From Drosophila persimilis (taxonomy: Eukaryota; Arthropoda; Insecta; Diptera; Drosophilidae): DNA of 64,000 nt. Both the position numbers and the translations under genes were made by a program. The notes beneath the pieces were generated by a model. That model did no database searches and had not been told where the DNA came from. It saw only the letters and a program-made list of their open reading frames with translations. This document shows positions 10,101-20,330 of the stretch, piece after piece (the first letter of the stretch is position 1; every line of letters starts with the position of its first letter). The stretch lies in contig NW_020825288.1 of the NCBI RefSeq assembly GCF_003286085.1, positions 16,182,001 through 16,246,000 of the forward strand, read 5' to 3'.

Positions 10101-12281
10101 TGGGACTCATACTTATTCCGTATGGCATCTGGTGAGGGTGGGCGGCGACTCTCTAGCGCATCCATGGCATTCCACTCGTTCAGGCACGACTGATCCGACT
10201 CGATGCGTCGCTCGTAGCTGGAGAGCCAATCGTGCGAGGGGCCGCTCGCATAAAAGTTGTTTTCACGAGCCTTCTTCGATACTTTGTGAATCGTCTGAAG
10301 CGCCGACCTGTGGCCCCGCAGGATGGGAAGAAAGTTTTGATTAAAGCTGGATGGGAAGAAGGTCGTTCTACAACCTACCACATGGCCTGCACCGACACGG
10401 GCTTGAAGATGTGTGTCTTCTCAAAGACGGCCACGCTGAAGCCGCTGCAAGGAGGGAAGGAAGGTAGGCAAAATCAGTGTTGGGGCTGTCGGACAACACA
10501 CACACAAGACAGAGGCTCACCCATCGCCATCCAGATGGATGGTGGTGTCTGCCAGTATGGGCACCACCAGACCGATTGTCGTCCGCTCATTGCAATCGAT
10601 GCCGAGCAGGCAGGACTCCTCCATGCCCGAGATGTTCTTGTTGTCGCCGGCACCAGCCACATTCTCCTTGTCCGCTGTTTTATCACATTTACTGGCTGCT
10701 GCTGCTGCTGCTGCAACTGATGGTGCAACGTCCTCTGAATGCTGCCGCTGCGTTGTTACCGCCGACGCGATGCTGCTGGAGGAGGACGTGGAGGAGCTGA
10801 CCTTTGCCGAATTGTGACGCATTATCTTGTTGCGGCGACGTTCGCTGGTGGCAGCCCGGCGGCAGCAGCTGCGCGAGGCAATCACCAGGTAACGTGTGCG
10901 ATTGCTACGCTGCGACTCCAGTTTGACAGCCTGTCGAGAAAAGAACGTGCATTCGTAAGTATTTTGCAAGCAGCAAACGAGCATCATCTACTGACCATCT
11001 TGAGCGTGTCCTCACGGTGCAGGAGAAAGAACATCGACTGCAGGTGGAGCTGTATGTCGGAGTTGTTGCTCTGTGTGCTGTTGCTGGACCGCGTCGAGTC
11101 CGTGCTCAGCCTTCGCTCCGGCTGTTGCTGGGGCGGTATATCCTTAAGCGCTAATACCAGGGCGGTTCCTTTGCCAGCAAAGAAGCATTCGCTCTTTTCG
11201 TTCTTGCTATTGCCTTCGTCGTCATCGGCCTCGCCATCCTGTTGGAACCATAAACGATTAAATTTTTGTTTACACTGGGCAGCTGCTGTGTCTCTGTCCC
11301 TGCCACGGGAGTCACAGTCACCCGCACGGTGACTCACTCACCGACTCTCTCACCCACCCACTCACCCAGCACTCATTGCGGTCTACCATTTTAGCCAACT
11401 TTCATCGGCAATGAGTTCAAAAGGGGTAAAGCTTACGATAAAGACCTCTCGATTATTATTGTCTGATTGCCCGAATTAAGATTCCAAGGGCAGCCACCCA
11501 GCGTGTGGTTGTGTGGCACACGAATGTATACCTACGTCGGGTACTATATAGACAGTCTCAAGGTCTTCAGAACTATTTTTGGGGCGGGCGGACGGTAGGC
11601 TAACGGAACCAAAGAGAAAATCTCACACAGCGACGCGACGGATGACAAAACGACAAATAAGGCAATGCAAAAATATAAAGGCGCGCGGCTGACGTCGCGA
11701 CGTCTGCTACGGATTTGGTTGAGTTACAACAAGAGCAACAACAACAACAAAAACAAAAACGATGATGATGACGCTGACGAGCCGCGCCGCGCCGCAAGCG
11801 CCCACACACACGACACGCCACGGCACGACACGGCCAAGAGAGACACACAGACAGCCACTCGAAATAATCGTTTTGCGTTTTGGGGCACAGGCCAAAAAAT
11901 ACTCAACACACAAAGGATCATGCACCCAAGGCGGAACACGCACAGGAAGAGCGATTGTAGGCCGTGTCGGAGAGCCAGCCACTCACTCCGAATAAAATTA
12001 TTAAAACCAAAACAAAGCGCAGTTCCGAGAGCGAGCGAGAAAGAGATGGAGCTTGACAACCCCATACACACGCACACACACTCACACACACAGCCCTTGC
12101 CTTGCCGCTGGGATTCACAACAAAACACACACGCCAATAGATAAGATGGTGGGGTGGGGGGGAAATGCACCCAACGTGGAGCTGCATCTGGAGCCTCTTC
12201 CTGGCTCCGCGCACTTACACTCACCGAATTTGAGCCCGAGCCAGCGACACTTGGGGAGCGCTGCACCGTCACAAGCGCCAT
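7107..12281 (-). CDS. ssh: Slingshot cofilin phosphatase
   Basis: Seven coding exons: 12281-12225, 11238-10996, 10930-10521, 10444-10379, 10307-10113, 10046-9777 and 9687-7107. They total 3822 bases, 1273 residues. All junctions are GT-AG; intron 1 is 986 bases and the rest 65-89. The start is ATG 12281 (MALVTVQRSPSVAG), as in known Slingshot. The N-terminal SSH domain (SECFFAGKGTALVL, FEKTHIFKPVSVQAMW) spans about 30-320. A DEK_C-like module lies at about 334-388 and the dual-specificity phosphatase domain at about 390-525, with signature HCKMGVSRSA at 472-481 and catalytic Cys 473. The following RSKSETNL is a likely 14-3-3/phospho site. The long tail is Ser/Gln/Thr-rich low complexity with a His-Ser run near its end. 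Slingshot dephosphorylates cofilin (twinstar) and promotes actin turnover. The gene is intact. Confidence 0.97.
11239..12224 (-). other. ssh: ssh intron 1
   Basis: A 986-base GT-AG intron between the 19-codon first coding exon and the SSH-domain exons. It contains CA runs near 12065-12090 and an ACAACA/AAACAA run near 11738-11760 but no recognisable exon or gene. Confidence 0.8.
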
Positions 12282-13081
12282 TTGTTGTTGCTGCTGCTGC
12301 TGATGATGGAGCAGCGGTCGTCGCCTCCTGACTTCGACTCTGCCTTCGCCTTCGCTATCCTTGCTGTTTCAGGGGGTCTTCTGTTTGTCTGTCTGCCTGA
12401 CTGTGTGTTTCTGTCAGTCACAAATGCATTTTCGTTTCGCTGCCTGCTGCTGGCCGTTGTTTTTGCACTCGGCGCCTTGCCTGCCCGTCGTGGACGTTTT
12501 ACACCGCACTAAAAACACTTCGATTATGGCTGTTGCGCTAATCGGTCAAGAGTGTGAGACGAGAATAGCCCGCACTCGTCCTTATAATTGACAAACACAC
12601 ACAACGTTGATAAATTGTAAATACGACCACACGAATTTTTCATAAAAGAAAGACAGACGCCATTTCTAGTCGATAACACGGCCCACTAATCGTTCTGAAG
12701 CAGATCGAGTATGGTCTAGAGGTTGCGAAACTTCGATGTTTTTTGGGTCACTATCGATGCTTTCTATTGCATATTATGAATTTTAAATAATTTACAAAAT
12801 ATCAAGGGATACAATTTTTAGAGAAATGTGTTTAATGCTACTGTGTTTTAGACTGTGCTCTAGATTGTGTTCTACAGTTAAAGGTAATCTAAACAAAACA
12901 GGCATTTGATGAATTTTATTAATTTTATCGATGTTTCCCACTGAAAACATCGAAAGACATCGAAAGAAGTTGGCAGCACGCACATGTCTGCAGTGTTGTA
13001 AAAAGCCGCGAAAAACAGCTGTCTAAACAACAACATTGCGATTCGAGTTGGAATTTGATATTTACATGAATTTGGTTTAAA
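12282..13081. promoter_or_regulatory. Divergent ssh / Nmnat promoter region with DRE-like sites
   Basis: The two ATGs are 800 bases apart, head to head. The interval has no TATA box at a convincing place but holds two TATCGATG sites (12752-12759 and 12926-12933), one base from the DREF consensus TATCGATA. TGGGTCACTA (about 12744-12753) partly matches the core-promoter motif bound by M1BP. A tandem ACATCGAAAG lies at 12947-12966. These are typical of broadly expressed fly promoters. A CTG run sits in the ssh leader at about 12286-12302. Confidence 0.6.
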
Positions 13082-15141
13082 ATGTCGGCGTTCATGGAAG
13101 AAACAAAGTGCTTGCTGCCCCGGATCGCCTTCATAGCATGCGGCTGCTTCAGTCCGCCCACGCCTATGCACCTCAGATTGTTTGGTAAGCAGCATGCGGC
13201 TTTAGTTTCAAAAATTGTGTAATTGCTAAATATAATCGATACCGTCACCCACTCGACGCGTGCACAGAGATAGCCAGGGATCACTTTGAGATGCAGGGGA
13301 CGCACAAGGTGGTGGGCGGCATAATCTCACCCACCCATGACTCATATGGAAAGAAGGGGCTGGTTTCATCGCTGGACCGCTGCGCTATGGTGAAATTGGC
13401 CGTTCAGAGCTCCAACTGGATACGGCTATCCGACTGGGAGGTGCACCAGAGCCAGTGGATGCGCACACAATCTGTTCTGCAGTACCACCAGAACTTCATG
13501 AACAACTACATCAACTCTCCCTCTGGTGCCGGAGATGCAGAGCCAAACGGTGCCCTTCCCGGATGGCTTCCCACAACCCTGCGAGAGCGCAGCGATCCAG
13601 TGCAACTAAAGCTGCTGTGCGGGGCAGACTTACTGGAGTCCTTTGCCGTGCCTGGTCTCTGGGAAGATGCCGACGTAAGTCCACGTTTAGTTTGAGTGTT
13701 ATTTGTGGTCTTTTGACAGACTTTTGCTCCACAGATTGAGGATATTGTGGCCAACCATGGCCTGGTGGTCATTACTCGCTGCGGATCCAATCCCGATAAG
13801 TTTATATTTAATTCGGACATTTTAACCAAATATCAGGTATGTAAAATTAATTATTTCAATAAATTTTTAACTATATAAATGGAAATTTTCAGCGAAATAT
13901 TACTCTGATTACTAATTGGGTGGCCAATGAAGTGAGCTCCACGCTGGTGCGACGTCTTCTGAGTCGCGGCCAGTCGGTGAAATATCTCATAGACGACCTG
14001 GTGCTGGAGTACATCAAGCGTCAGCGATTGTTCAACGTTAAATCGTAGGTGGAAAACCCCCTGATTTCCCTTGTAAATGTGCATCCCTCATGTAGACTTA
14101 CATTCCACTCTGATACGTACACTGAATGAGTCGCCATTCGATTACCTACTTGCCACATTTGTACACTGTACACTGCACCAGCCGCACATTAGAGATCATC
14201 ATAGCGCACAGCCCAGCAATTCTCTCTACGTCTCTTTCTATGTCTCAAACTGCAGGCAGGATGCACCGGCACCGCCCGGGGGCGACTCTTGACGCGTACT
14301 GCAGCAGCAGCAAGCGCAGAAGCAGAAGCACAAGCCGCTCTACCATCGTCACAATCAGCACCTACCACCCACCCACCAGCACCACACGCAAATATCTCAA
14401 GCCCTTCCAATGCAGTGGCGTCTCTTCATGGAGTGTGAGTGAGCCCAAGCAGAGAAAAACAGAAATATTCAAGTTCCTTTTAGCGCAATTTGCAGTATGG
14501 CTTTTGCATGTATATAATGTACACTATATATATCTTATTTATTGTGGCAACCCATCCGCCCCTGTTCGTGCCACGAACCTAACTCTTACACCTGTTAATA
14601 CCCGCAATATATATTGTATAATCCTTGAGTTGAGATCCTTGGTGGTCAGTGTACGTATCATTTACTTACACCAATTTTGCAATTCTGCCGCTGGGCATAT
14701 CAAATGTATTTCCCATTAAACTATAACCAAACCTTTGTTGCTGTTGTACTGACACGCCTGCCTAACCTCGTGGACTGTGTAGTAAGTATATAACGGATGC
14801 AGTTCGTCCAAATCATTTGATCTTTAATCACGCCTACACGGACAACAACAAGAACGCTACGAGCTCCCTCATAAGCGAGCAGGATATGGACGAGTCGGAC
14901 AGCCCGAGTCCGCAGATGCAGCAGACGACATCGCGGGTCTTCTGCTGTGGCGACACTTCGCCGCGTGGCCCGAAGCTCTTGCGTGTGGGCCCTGGCCAGG
15001 CGGTGCAGGTCATCACCATGCAGAAAGATGAGATTTCAGAGGCATGTAGCATGTATAGATAAATATTTAAGCCTTACTAATGCACTCTTATTTCCACAGA
15101 GCGAGGCCAAGAAGCAGAAAATTGCCCAAGTGCAGCTTTAA
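13082..15141 (+). CDS. Nmnat: Nicotinamide mononucleotide adenylyltransferase
   Basis: Exons 13082-13184, 13268-13674, 13735-13836, 13893-14044, 14783-15041 and 15100-15141 total 1065 bases, 354 residues. The nucleotidyltransferase signature GCFSPPTPMHLRLFE lies at 21-35. Further conserved blocks are GADLLESFAVPGLW, TRCGSNP and the nucleotide-binding SSTLVRRLLSRGQS. The enzyme joins NMN (or NaMN) and ATP to make NAD; the fly protein is also a neuroprotective chaperone. Exon 4 ends in a good donor (TC|GTAGGT) and joins KYITDAVRPNHLIF, as in the cytosolic fly isoform. The last intron (15042-15099) needs a GC donor (GAG|GCATGT) to reach SEAKKQKIAQVQL. If unspliced, translation ends at 15062 (347 aa). 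An alternative terminal exon may start at 14256. Retaining intron 4 would stop at 14046-14048. Confidence 0.95.
14256..14442 (+). other. Nmnat: Candidate alternative terminal exon of Nmnat
   Basis: A strong acceptor (pyrimidine-rich 14218-14245, then CTGCAG ending at 14255) lies 211 bases after the exon 4 donor. Splicing there gives the tail SQDAPAPPGGDS and a TGA at 14290-14292. The same frame stays open past that TGA, which is followed by C, to a TGA at 14440-14442, with basic His-rich content (QKQKHKPLYHRHNHQHL). A second AG four bases on (14258-14259) shifts to a frame containing SKRRSRSTSRS. D. melanogaster Nmnat is reported to have nuclear and cytosolic isoforms made by alternative 3' exons, so this is the expected place for the nuclear one. 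The exact exon and frame are unresolved. Confidence 0.45.
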
Positions 15142-15216
15142 GCTGGAAGAAGACAATTTCGCGGATAGATACAGGAATGGAGGAAGGGGAAGCTATTGTT
15201 GATATGTGCATGTAAA

Positions 15217-15222
15217 AATAAA
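15217..15222 (+). terminator. Nmnat: Polyadenylation signal AATAAA, Nmnat
   Basis: AATAAA 76 bases after the TAA at 15139-15141 that ends the KKQKIAQVQL frame. It implies that the Nmnat 3' end lies about 250 bases before the mah ATG. Confidence 0.65.
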
Positions 15223-15239
15223 CACTTTAATCACATGGA

Positions 15240-15496
15240 TAAATTGATTTCTTCTCCATTTTGTGGGTCAACCGCCATCCAACGAGCTGGAGCGAAGGCA
15301 TTGAACTTTGCTATTGACCAGAGACAGAGTCAGAGTCGACGTGCTTTAACATTGCAGTGCAAGGGCTTCCCTGTGCATTCGGTGTCGGATGACAAACGAC
15401 AGAACTTGTTGCCAGCACTGCAGAGTGCGTCTTAGACGGGGCCACAGTTGAGTTTTTCGTGTTGCAGCGTCTAGTTCCGAGTTCGAGTCCAAGCGA
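15240..15496 (+). promoter_or_regulatory. mah: mah promoter and 5' UTR
   Basis: The 275-base gap between the Nmnat polyadenylation signal and the mah ATG must hold the mah promoter. I see no TATA box or confident initiator. The block at 15479-15490 resembles a tRNA B box but has no A box. Confidence 0.35.
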
Positions 15497-17316
15497 ATGT
15501 TCTTCTTCCGTCGGAAAAATGTCAAGCCAGCGCCACGTCCTTCGCGCGCCCCATCCTTTGCCCTGCCCAAGAGACGCGCGTCCGTGCAGCTGATGCCCTC
15601 GCACCAGCATGACCAGCTGCCGTTTCTGTCGCGCTCCCGCTTCAGTGCCCTGCCACATTTCCGCGCATACGAGGATGAGCCGGAGAACCTGTCGCTCTTT
15701 ATTGCCATCCTCTATGTGGTGGATCTGTTCGGCATCTTTCCGTTCGTCACGCTCCCCGCAATGCTGGTGGAACTGGGATACTTTGGCATTCTCCTGGTCC
15801 TGTCCATCATCTTTCTGCAGATCTACACATCGTTTCTGCTGTCCCAATGCTGGACCATGGCCGAGCACCTGGATCCCTCGATCCTGCAGAAACGCAACTA
15901 TCCGTATGCCGCCCTAGCGGAGCTGGCCTACGGCCCGTATGTGAGTCTGCTGGTCTCCGTGCTCCTGGATCTCAGCATCTTTGCCATGGCCGTGCCCAGT
16001 GTGGTGATGGCCGCCGAGAACCTGGAGGCTGTCGTCCTGCGCATGAGCGCCGGCCACTATAACTTCTCTTACTGCTACTGGGCCATCATTGTGGGTCTGG
16101 TCATCTGCCCGCTCATGTGGCTGGGAAGTCCAAAGCATATGAGGTGAGAGAGAGGATATTCTGGTGCTCCGATGCAGTATTCTTCATTCCATTCCACGTT
16201 CTATGCAGGGGCCTGGCCATCATAGCCGTCTGTGTGATGATCCTTATTGTGGCGCTGCTCTGGTTCTGTCTCTTTGCTGCTCCTGCCATTGGCACACCCT
16301 TCGAGGGCATATCCATGGGTGGGTACAATGAAAACAGCTTTATTCCGGCCTAGTGGCTTATTCTCTCCATAGAGCTACCCGGATTCTTGACCGTGCTCAG
16401 CAGCTACAGCATTCTGGCCTTCCAGTTTGACATCCATCCGGTCCTGCTGACGCTCCAGATCGACATGAAGCGCAAGTCACAGGTCTCCTGGGCGGCGACG
16501 ATTGGAATTGCCAGTAAGTAAATCCCACTACAGTCGAATGGTCACTAATGGAGGTTGGATACCCACTCTTAGTTACCTGCAGCGTGGCCATCTTTGGGTC
16601 CATAATTGCCGCCTACAAGTTTGGGTTCATGATAGCGAGCAACCTGCTGCAGTCGCTGCCCACGAGCGTGCCCTTCTACGTGATGCTGATCCTCATGTCC
16701 CTGCAGCTGTGCTTCTCCGTGACGGTGGCCAGCTCTGCCATGTTCCTGCAGATCGAAAACTACTTCAAGCTGCCTGAGAGTAAGATTCCCCATTGCCTCA
16801 AGAACTGCTCTACATTGACCTGCTTGCGTCCACCTTTCAGGCCTCTCGCTCAAGCGCATGGCCATACGCTCTACTGTGCTGGCTCTGGAGGTGCTTGTGG
16901 CGGAGTTTGTGCCGAGCTTTGATGCCCTCATGGATGTGGTGGGTGGCACCATAACAGGGCCCCTGGTGTTCATTCTCCCGCCGCTGCTGTACCGCCGCAT
17001 TCGCCGGATGGAGCGCGTCCACCAGCGGATCGCCGCCGAAGCCAGCTACGGCAGCCTGCCGCTGGATCTCAACTACGATCCGGTTGAGCTCGAGATGGAG
17101 CCGCTACTGGTGGCCGCCAAGCCCAACTCCCCGCGCGGCTGCTGGCTACGTCTGGTGCGGCTCCTGCACCGCCTCGATTGCGATGTCTCCTGCACCATGG
17201 GTGTGCTGCTCTTCGGAATACTGGCCACCTTTCTGTCCACCTACCTCAATCTGTTCAGCCTGCCCAGTCTCTTCACCAACAACTCGCCTTGCCTGAGTAA
17301 TCTGACCAAGCCATAG
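15497..17316 (+). CDS. mah: Mahogany, SLC36/AAAP-type amino-acid transporter
   Basis: Exons 15497-16143, 16209-16318, 16373-16513, 16573-16779 and 16841-17316 total 1581 bases, 526 residues, with short GT-AG introns of 54-65 bases. The N-terminus of about 62 residues is basic and likely cytosolic. From residue 64 come roughly eleven hydrophobic spans, including LSLFIAILYVVDLFGIFPFV, GILLVLSIIFLQIYTSFLL, WAIIVGLVICPLMWL and TCSVAIFGSIIAAYKFG, with a last one near the C-terminus (GVLLFGILATFLSTYLNLF). The motif SYSILAFQFDIHPVLLTLQIDM resembles the TM5-6 region of Aa_trans proteins. In D. melanogaster, mahogany is an eye-colour gene encoding a predicted amino-acid transporter thought to act in pigment granules. 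The identification rests on family features plus its position next to Nmnat. The gene is intact. Confidence 0.88.
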
Positions 17317-17475
17317 ACTCGACTGGGATTCCCTCTGTTGCCAATCTCTTGGCCAATTTACTCAGTCAAGTTCGATTGTCCTGTCCTTCGATGGGTTCAA
17401 AAACCTCAGCCATCTTCAGCTTTGAATTTAATGCAGCATTTTAGAGGTGTTTTGTATAACACAAACTACAAATTT

Positions 17476-17481
17476 AATAAA
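17476..17481 (+). terminator. mah: Polyadenylation signal AATAAA, mah
   Basis: AATAAA 160 bases after the mah stop, in an AT-rich stretch. Confidence 0.6.
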
Positions 17482-17499
17482 TTAATTATATTACACCAA

Positions 17500-20040
17500 G
17501 ACACGCACGTACTAAGGGTACACATATGTATGGGTATGTGTATGACTAAATATATAAGTATTTGTGTGTGTGTGTGTGTCTGGTTAGATGTTTAATTAGT
17601 TAAGCTTTATTAAAACACGAGAAACAACAAAAGCGAAACTATTTGTTCGGGGGAATTGCACACGCGCATCATTTATCATCTTTTTCGGCTGCCCAGCAAA
17701 TGTTTCTGTTTGCCAAAAATTGTATTTAACAATTCTGTTCGCGTTAGCTTAGGTTTTTACAGCCTCGACGGGGTAATTTCAGACCAGCTTTGGTTCGTCG
17801 GAGATCGGTCCAGTCCAGTCCAGCCCAGTCCAGAAGCTTCTGCCACTGGAAAGTAAACACGGCCTCTGCTGATAACACCTTTCGCAGCTCTCCACCATCT
17901 CCGGATACGAGGTAGTAAGCCGCATGCCAGTGGGTCTGAGCTCAGGGTTTAAATTTAAACACTAACACGAAGAGATTATTCTGCCTAGACTCGAGATATG
18001 AGATTTGGGATTCTTCTGGGCCCATACGCAAATTTAATTTATTCTTTGGCATCTGCTCACCTCCATGCATGGCATTTTTTTTCACTATTTGCGTATTTCG
18101 TATATGAATACCATCTATACAATATACAATATACCATTTGTATTTTTTTTTCTCTCCTGGCATTCATTTCCGTCTTCCATAATACGTTTTTAAGCGTGTT
18201 CCATGTTCTATTCGGGGCGGGAGATGACTCAAGGCATTGTGTTGATAACCTCCCGCAGTCATCCGTCGGTCGGCCAATGCAAAAACCGCAACAACAAATC
18301 AGTGATAATTTTATTTTATTTATTTTTTTCCGTTCTCGGTGATTATTTATTAAAATTAATACTCAATTGTTTGATAGGAACACTCTAGCTGTTGTCGTCG
18401 CGTCATCAGTCAGCGATGAGGTTCCGTTCCCCCACAGCCCTCAAGGCAGACACCTGTGGTGGCCTGGCCGCTATGTGTACATACTCGTACACTGCTTTTA
18501 TTAGCTCGTTATTTTCAGGTTGCTTTACGGCCAGAAGTACTCCCCAGAGAAGAGGCCCATCGAGCCAGAGCTACGCGCCCTTTTAATTGCGACGAAATTA
18601 AATTTTATTGCCGTTTGAGTTAGGGTTTTTTTTATTCATTTAAAATACCTGTGTAGTATTTTGTTTATTCACCAGATTTCAATATGCAGAAGGTCTCGTT
18701 TGGCACGAACTCTGCTGCGCATGAGTCACACTAGAGGCTAATACAAGTACTTGCCATACCACTCGGACATGGATCTGCGGAGATCATGTAGAGTCGAAGA
18801 GGCGGAGGCAGGGCAGACGCTGGGGCTGCCTTGTGGCAGTTGCCAAGTGCAGCATAAGTCGTGCTAATTGATTATATCGCCTGGCAATTGACAACCATTT
18901 GGCAAGTTTATAGATTTATTTATGCTCTTTTCTGTTTTTGCAATTACAAGTAACATGCATAATTAATAGGTAATAATTTTTATAGCCCAGCCGGCTGGGC
19001 ACCCGTCCATTCATCCATTCAATTCCTTCTTTCACGTGTACCTCTCTCTCTGGTTGATCTCTGAATGATTCGCTGATTAAACAGAGTGTCGCCATCTCGC
19101 CCATGACCGACCACTCGAAGACAGTGAAATGGCCAAGAGTCGTTGCCAATTGGGCCTGCGGCTGATGCGGTGCCCCTGTCGGTTGTCAAAAACTGATTAT
19201 ACGGTGGCAATTTTCAAGTGGCCGGCACAAAGGCTTAACCCAGAATTTAATGATATTTAAATTGCAAGTTCCTTTGGCAAAAAGATCACAAAAAATACAA
19301 AAAAAACATACGAGTACATACAATATATTGTAGAGTACACAACAAAAGCTGGAAACCGTGGCAGAGAGCTTTAAGCGTACAAATTTCACTTTTCATTTCC
19401 TATTGACCCCGATTCCCAAGGCGCACTTCTTTCTAATTTTTTTGTTTTTCTCTGGCTCCGGCTCTGGCTCTGGCTCTGCAGCTTCTTTCCTATCTTTGGA
19501 GTCAGCCCACTTCTACATCTCGTACCTATCTCGCACCTCGCGTACTGGGCCGGCCCGGCTCGTCTGAAGTGCCCGCAGTTCTTCGTTCATCGATTCTCCA
19601 GCGCCTTTTCACCCTACTTCTCCTCCTAATCGAATCTCGAATCTGGCGCTCGCTCGATCGATCGAACTGTAACGTCTTTCAAATAGCCATTTATGGCCGC
19701 TTCTGACTGCTCTGCTCGTTGCTGGGCTTTCTGCATCAATTGAATACTCATTAGGCACACTCACACTTGCGGATTCCGATTCGCCAGAGATTCAGATTCT
19801 GAGATTCGGTTTCTCGTGGCGAATGATGACTTTTTGATTTCGTTTGTCTTCGCCGGAATCGCACAGAATCGCCAAAGAGTGTTTCTCAAGCCTTCTTCCA
19901 GCACTCCTCCAAAAAAAGTCTTTTGGGTATTTCTTCCCAATATTGCATTGTTTTGCATGTTGATTTGTCTATCTCATGTGTCTTGGGGCGATCTTGGCGT
20001 TTGAGGTTTGACCAACATTTCCAAGTGCGGCAGTAGGGCA
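17500..20040. other. Intergenic region, no gene seen
   Basis: Contains a TG dinucleotide run (17563-17579), AT-rich stretches near 18100-18180 and 18600-18660, a GGCTCT run near 19456-19478, and TACTCGTA-type octamers near 18482 and 19309. An open frame of 114 codons at 17998-18342 starts with ATG but is F/Y/L/H-rich, as expected from AT-rich DNA, and is not supported as a gene. Confidence 0.5.
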
Positions 20041-20042
20041 TT

Positions 20043-20330
20043 GGCGTTTTAAAACGCCACAGCGACGAGTCCTACACGACTAAAGTCGCGTTTTCCAACG
20101 ACAGTGCGACTTGCAGTGCGTTTTAAAACGCATTCAGCCGGCCTTTTTGTTTTGGGAATTCCACGGAAGAGTGCGCTTTTTATCGCCACAGCGATTTATC
20201 CAATGCGTCATGGAGGGCTTACAGCGCGTTTTTAAACGCCATAGCGGCACTTGCCATACCACTACGGGCGCGTTTTTAATCGCCACTCAAACTTGTATTC
20301 GACTTATGGCGTGATTTCTGTTGCGATTTC
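20043..20330. repeat. Decayed array of GCGTTTTAAAACGC palindromic units
   Basis: Six or more related units begin at about 20044, 20088, 20118, 20174, 20226 and 20270, spaced 30-56 bases. The core GCGTTTTAAAACGC is a perfect palindrome in units 1 (20043-20058 with flanks) and 3 (20117-20132). Others read GCGTTTTCCAACGA, GCGCTTTTTATCGCC, GCGTTTTTAAACGCC and GCGTTTTTAATCGCC. Several are followed by CACAGCGA or a close variant, and two spacers carry (G)CACTTGC-like words. There is no coding frame and no transposon ends. The spacing is irregular, so this is neither a CRISPR array nor a simple microsatellite. Confidence 0.7.

Noticed and set aside
15479-15490. tRNA B-box-like GAGTTCGAGTCC
   Set aside because: No A box or cloverleaf partner at the right distance; it lies in the mah leader.
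17998-18342. 114-codon ORF with ATG, hydrophobic
   Set aside because: F/Y/L/H-rich composition as expected from AT-rich DNA; no domain, TATA box or nearby poly(A) signal.
20043-20330. CRISPR array
   Set aside because: Eukaryotic DNA; unit lengths and spacing vary and the cores are palindromic and divergent.
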